Part shown: positions 61,031 to 64,000 of the stretch, one piece after another | Layout of the letters: each line of letters begins with the position of its first letter | Position numbering within the stretch: position 1 is the first letter of the stretch | Source of the DNA: WLMZ01 sp963732585 | GTDB taxonomy: Bacteria; Actinomycetota; Acidimicrobiia; Acidimicrobiales; Ilumatobacteraceae | Assembly: GCA_963732585.1 (NCBI GenBank) | Contig: CAVSZY010000004.1 | Coordinates: forward strand, 310,001 to 374,000 | DNA length: 64,000 nt | Direction: 5' to 3' | Program-made: the position numbers and the translations under genes | The notes under the pieces: generated by a model | Told to the model about the DNA's origin: nothing | Database searches by the model: none | What the model saw: the letters and a program-made list of their open reading frames with translations, nothing else

Positions 61031-61868
61031 TTACCTCCGGCCCTTGCTGGTGCGACGACGGCGAACAATCAGCTGCTGTGACGCCTTCTTCTTATTGCGG
61101 GTTCGGCCTTCCGGCTTACCCCACGGGGATACGGGTGGGCGACCACCCGAGGTACGACCTTCGCCACCACCGAGCGGGTGGTCGACTGGGTTCATGGCGA
61201 CACCACGGGTTTGCGGGCGAACGCCCTTCCAGCGGTTGCGGCCGGCCTTGCCGATCGAGATCAGCTCGTGCTCGGAGTTTCCGACTTCACCAACGGTGGC
61301 CCGGCAATCGATGAGCACACGGCGCATCTCCGTGCTCGGCAGACGCAAGGTGGCGAACTGGCCATCTTTGGCAACGAGCTGCACGGCCATACCAGCGGAG
61401 CGGCCCATTCGGCCACCCTGACCGGGGCGCAGCTCAACGTTATGAACGACGGTACCGACCGGCATGTAGCGCATCGGCATGGCGTTGCCGGGCTTGATGT
61501 CGCTGCCCTGGCCGCTCTGCACGTGATCGCCGACGTTGAGGTGCTTCGGGGCCAAGAATGTACGCCTTCTCACCATCGGCGTAATGCAACAAGGCGATGC
61601 GACAGGTGCGGTTGGGGTCGTACTCGATGGCGGCAACTTTGGCGATGACGCCATCCTTGTTGCGCTTGAAGTCGACCATCCGATACTGGCGCTTGTGGCC
61701 GCCACCGATATGGCGAGCGGTTTTACGGCCGTAGACGTTGCGCCCGCCGGTGCGATGGCGAGGTGCCAGCAGCGACTTTTCTGGGGTCGTCTTGGTGATC
61801 TCGGAGAAGTCGGCCGTGGTCTGGAAACGCCGACCGGGGCTTGTTGGTTTACGTGTGCGAATACCCAT
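61031..61868 (-). CDS. rplB: Ribosomal protein L2, apparent 1-bp frameshift
   Basis: GIRTRKPTSPGRRFQT through HYADGEKAYIL is in one frame, APKHLNVGDHVQSGQGSDIK through AMNPVDHPLGGGEGRTSGG in the other. An extra base near 61553 (CTTGGCC for CTGGCC) separates them. Corrected length 278 residues with the conserved peptidyl-transferase-proximal His segment. Confidence 0.95.
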
Positions 61869-61875
61869 TACCGTC

Positions 61876-62166
61876 TCAGTTCTCGAACAGCGGGATGTCG
61901 TCGCCCGCTGCCAACGTCACGATGGCCCGTTTGGTGTCGGGCTTCCTACCGATGCGACTGCCCTTGCGTGCCCGGGCAACTTTGCCGGGACGGTTGAGCG
62001 TGTTCACCCGCACGACCTTGACACCCCAGATTGCCTCGACGGCGTCGTGGATCTCGGGCTTGCTGGCGCTCGGGTGAACGAGGAACGTGTACACGCCCTG
62101 CTCGATCAGCGAATAGCTCTTTTCGGAAACAACCGGAGCGAGGATGATGTCGCGAGGATCTTTCAT
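61876..62166 (-). CDS. rplW: Ribosomal protein L23
   Basis: 96 residues, intact. DIILAPVVSEKSYSLIE and VRVNTLNRPGKVARARK are typical. It sits at the tunnel exit and binds SRP and trigger factor. The start overlaps the rplD stop by 4 bp (ATGA). Confidence 0.96.
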   Translation of the reverse strand: MKDPRDIILAPVVSEKSYSLIEQGVYTFLVHPSASKPEIHDAVEAIWGVKVVRVNTLNRPGKVARARKGSRIGRKPDTKRAIVTLAAGDDIPLFEN

Positions 62167-62810
62167 GACTCGGAATCCTTCTGATCTTCTGCGCTCGTCG
62201 GCAGTGTCGCCGAGGTGAACAGGATGGTGTCGTTACACAGCACGTCGTAGGCGTTCAACTCGCCCGCTTCGATCAGCTGCACGTTGGTGATGTTGCGGAA
62301 GCTCTTCACTGCGACGAGATCGTCACGGTGGTGCACAACCAAGACAGTCGAGGTGATGTTCAGGGAAGAAAGTAGAGCTGCGGCCGACTTCGTCGACGGG
62401 GCATCGAAACCCCAGCCGTCGATGACCAAGACCTTGCCGGTGATGGCCCGATCGCTCAAGGCGCTGCGCAGCGCACCCTTGATCATTTTCTTGGGCGTCT
62501 TTTGGATGTACTTGCGCGGCTTGGGCCCAAGGGCGACGCCACCACCGGAGAAGTGCGGGGCACGGATGGAACCCTGACGAGCGTTACCGGTGCCCTTCTG
62601 CTTGAACGGCTTCTTGCCGCCACCTGACACCTCGGCGCGGGTCTTGGTGCTCTGCGTGCCGGCACGGCGCCGGGCCAGCTGAGCTGTGACCACCTGGTGC
62701 ATCAACGGAACATTCGGCTGAACGCCGAAGTAGGCCTCGTCGAGCTCGACGCTGGCACCCTTGCCAGTCTTGGCGGCGCCCGTGGCGTTCTGAACGGTTA
62801 CGGAAGGCAT
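62163..62810 (-). CDS. rplD: Ribosomal protein L4
   Basis: 215 residues, intact. GTQSTKTRAEVSGGGKKPFKQKGTGNAR and IRAPHFSGGGVALGPKPR are diagnostic. In many bacteria L4 regulates its own operon by binding the leader RNA; a hairpin leader is present here (63548-63578). Confidence 0.96.
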   Translation of the reverse strand: MPSVTVQNATGAAKTGKGASVELDEAYFGVQPNVPLMHQVVTAQLARRRAGTQSTKTRAEVSGGGKKPFKQKGTGNARQGSIRAPHFSGGGVALGPKPRKYIQKTPKKMIKGALRSALSDRAITGKVLVIDGWGFDAPSTKSAAALLSSLNITSTVLVVHHRDDLVAVKSFRNITNVQLIEAGELNAYDVLCNDTILFTSATLPTSAEDQKDSES

Positions 62811-62814
62811 CGAT

Positions 62815-63453
62815 TCACTTCCCCTTCACTGCGTTGCGAACAATGACGACGCCGCCGTTGGGGCCTGGCACCGAGCCCTTGACCAATAACTGGCCACGTT
62901 CGAGGTCGGCTTCGACCACTTCCAGGTTCAACGTCGTGACCTGCTCGTGGCCCATGTGGCCACCCATCTTCAAACCCTTCAAGACACGGCCCGGAAAGCT
63001 GCACGAGCCGATCGAACCCGGCGCACGGTGATGCTTGTGGTTACCGTGGCTGGCGCCCTGGCCGCTGAAGTTGTGACGCTTCATGACACCGGCGGTTCCC
63101 TTACCACGGCTGACAGCGGTGACATCGACCTTCTGGCCGGCGCTCATCGTGTCGACCCCGATCTCCTGGCCAACGGCGAAACCATCGACATTGTCGAGAC
63201 GAAGCTCGACGAGGCGACGGCCGGGGGCGACACCAGCCTTGGCGAAGTGACCGGCCTCTGGCTTGGTCAACTTCTTCGCATCTTTCGAACCGTAGGTGAC
63301 CTGCAGAGCGGTGTAGCCGTCGCGTTCGGTTGTCTTCACCTGCACCACGCGGGCAGGCTCGACGCGCAGGACGGTGACAGGGACGACTTTGCCGTCCTTA
63401 TCCCATACCTGTGTCATGCCGACTTTCTCGCCGACGATCGCTTGTTGTGCCAT
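62815..63453 (-). CDS. rplC: Ribosomal protein L3
   Basis: 212 residues from ATG 63453. IVGEKVGMTQVWDKDGKVVPVTVL and SQGASHGNHKHHRAPGSIG-type segments (here GQGASHGNHKHHRAPGSIG) are diagnostic. The frame is open to 63540 but the extension is not conserved. It is the first gene of the operon; rpsJ, which usually precedes it, is absent. Confidence 0.97.
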   Translation of the reverse strand: MAQQAIVGEKVGMTQVWDKDGKVVPVTVLRVEPARVVQVKTTERDGYTALQVTYGSKDAKKLTKPEAGHFAKAGVAPGRRLVELRLDNVDGFAVGQEIGVDTMSAGQKVDVTAVSRGKGTAGVMKRHNFSGQGASHGNHKHHRAPGSIGSCSFPGRVLKGLKMGGHMGHEQVTTLNLEVVEADLERGQLLVKGSVPGPNGGVVIVRNAVKGK

Positions 63454-63547
63454 GGCGGCAGCCTTTTCGTCCGGGCCCAGGGACAACCTGGGTTCTTGTC
63501 TTGGTGTACGTCTTGCGGTTCTCGCTGATGCGATCACCATTCACGCA

Positions 63548-63578
63548 AATGCTCCGTGGGCACAGCCCGCGGAGCATT
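63548..63578 (-). promoter_or_regulatory. Leader hairpin of the rplC operon
   Basis: A 14-bp stem (AATGCTCCGTGGGC with its complement GCCCGCGGAGCATT, one wobble pair) around a 3-base loop ACA. It lies 95-125 bp upstream of rplC, inside the predicted leader. There is no strong U-run after it on the minus strand, so an attenuator or r-protein binding site fits better than a terminator. Confidence 0.5.
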
Positions 63579-63675
63579 CATTGAATTGTGCCGGGCAGTT
63601 CCGTTGTGGCGGCTTGCGCGGACTTCAGTTGCGATCTTGATTCCATCGGGAAACCCCTAGGAACACAAGAGAGAG

Positions 63676-63703
63676 ATACTAACGCCAATCAGGGTGGTTA
63701 CAA
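63676..63703 (-). promoter_or_regulatory. Candidate promoter of the ribosomal rplC operon
   Basis: On the minus strand TTGTAA (63703-63698) and TAGTAT (63681-63676) are 16 bp apart, between iolB and rplC. The -35 box overlaps the iolB stop. Transcription would begin near 63668 and give a leader of about 215 nt before rplC. Confidence 0.4.
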
Positions 63704-64000
63704 AACCCGCCGATCGACCATTTCCGACCAAGGCGCCAACGGCAGCTCCCAAACGCCCTCATCCCAGTGCCCATCGATCCAGGTATAGGCCGAGTGGAAG
63801 CACGGCGGCGTCTGGCGGTCGTCATCGGTGAGTTCGCCGGCGAGGTAGTTGAGGAAGTACATGTTGGCCGCCGGGCAGGCGACCGTGACGTGATAGCCCT
63901 TGGGCACGAGGATCATCGACCCGTCGCGAACCACCCATTGCTCGTCGTAGTCCTCATCGACGCGCCAGTTGCGCTGCAGCGAGAAACCCTCGGGACGGTC
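63698..64000 (-). CDS. iolB: 5-deoxy-glucuronate isomerase (IolB), 3' part only
   Basis: The gene enters from the right edge of the window; the last 100 residues are visible. PEGFSLQRNWRVDEDYDEQW and VLVPKGYHVTVACPAANMYFLNYLAG match the C-terminal cupin of IolB, including the metal-binding His region. IolB acts in myo-inositol catabolism. It is on the same strand as the ribosomal operon but is functionally unrelated. Confidence 0.85.
   Translation of the reverse strand, partial: DRPEGFSLQRNWRVDEDYDEQWVVRDGSMILVPKGYHVTVACPAANMYFLNYLAGELTDDDRQTPPCFHSAYTWIDGHWDEGVWELPLAPWSEMVDRRVL

Noticed and set aside
63548..63578. Rho-independent terminator between iolB and rplC
   Set aside because: No U-run on the minus strand and it lies downstream of the predicted promoter; a leader structure fits better.

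Overview
The window is high-GC chromosomal DNA. The right half holds a complete housekeeping backbone in the order typical of Actinomycetota: S10, spc and alpha ribosomal operons, then truA, rplM-rpsI, glmM, glmS, acpS, nnr, alr and tsaE-tsaB-rimI-tsaD. The zinc-ribbon type rpsN, the steroid/aromatic-type catabolic genes, a DUF222-type HNH remnant and the extended L22 and GlmS proteins all fit an actinobacterium. A member of the Acidimicrobiia (Ilumatobacter- or Microthrix-like) is my best guess, but this is inference from gene content, not a phylogeny.

Layout. (1) 1-4.5 kb: Rieske oxygenase and FAD dehydrogenase, divergently transcribed from a 47-bp shared gap with an operator-like palindrome, then an acetyltransferase and an SDR. 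(2) 4.7-7.1 kb: a truncated HNH gene, a secreted trypsin-like protease, a coupled small lipoprotein-like gene, and a decayed copy of part of the protease propeptide. (3) 7.2-9.5 kb: a PEP-utilising enzyme lacking the ATP-grasp domain. (4) 9.5-20.6 kb: a 2-oxoacid dehydrogenase complex (E3, E2 with two E3-binding domains, E1 beta, E1 alpha), DUF35 protein plus thiolase, acyl-CoA synthetase, two SDRs and an MFS exporter. Repeated GTTACT/AGTAAC-type motifs lie in front of these catabolic units. (5) 20.57-22.38 kb: an IS1182-type element that has cut the second SDR after its fifth codon, flanked by a CTAG duplication. (6) 22.5-28.0 kb: aldose epimerase, a glycosyltransferase/methyltransferase/terpene-cyclase-fold triad, and an ALDH7 dehydrogenase. 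(7) 28.0-34.4 kb: a secreted CotH/lamin-tail protein, two hydrolases, maf and dusB. (8) 34.4-45.8 kb: a tightly overlapped tsa/rimI operon, alr, nnr, acpS, a 1135-residue GlmS and glmM. (9) 45.8-63.5 kb: ribosomal proteins, secY, adk, map, infA, rpoA and truA, all on the minus strand. (10) The last 300 bp hold the 3' end of iolB.

Sequence quality is uneven. Many conserved essential genes between 46 and 62 kb are broken by single- or double-base indels (at least 30 counted by eye). Every one I reconstructed returns to full length when the indel is corrected, so consensus error is far more likely than gene loss. I saw only two clear indels in the preceding 45.8 kb (DUF35 gene and alr). Such genes are given at their full corrected span, with the frameshift positions noted.

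The most interesting biology: the oversized GlmS; ribosomal protein L22 fused through an acidic linker to a sunset-type domain; the S10 operon starting at rplC with a long hairpin leader and no rpsJ; the IS insertion whose empty site can be reconstructed to the base; and the ATP-grasp-less PEP enzyme. No tRNA, rRNA or CRISPR array was seen.
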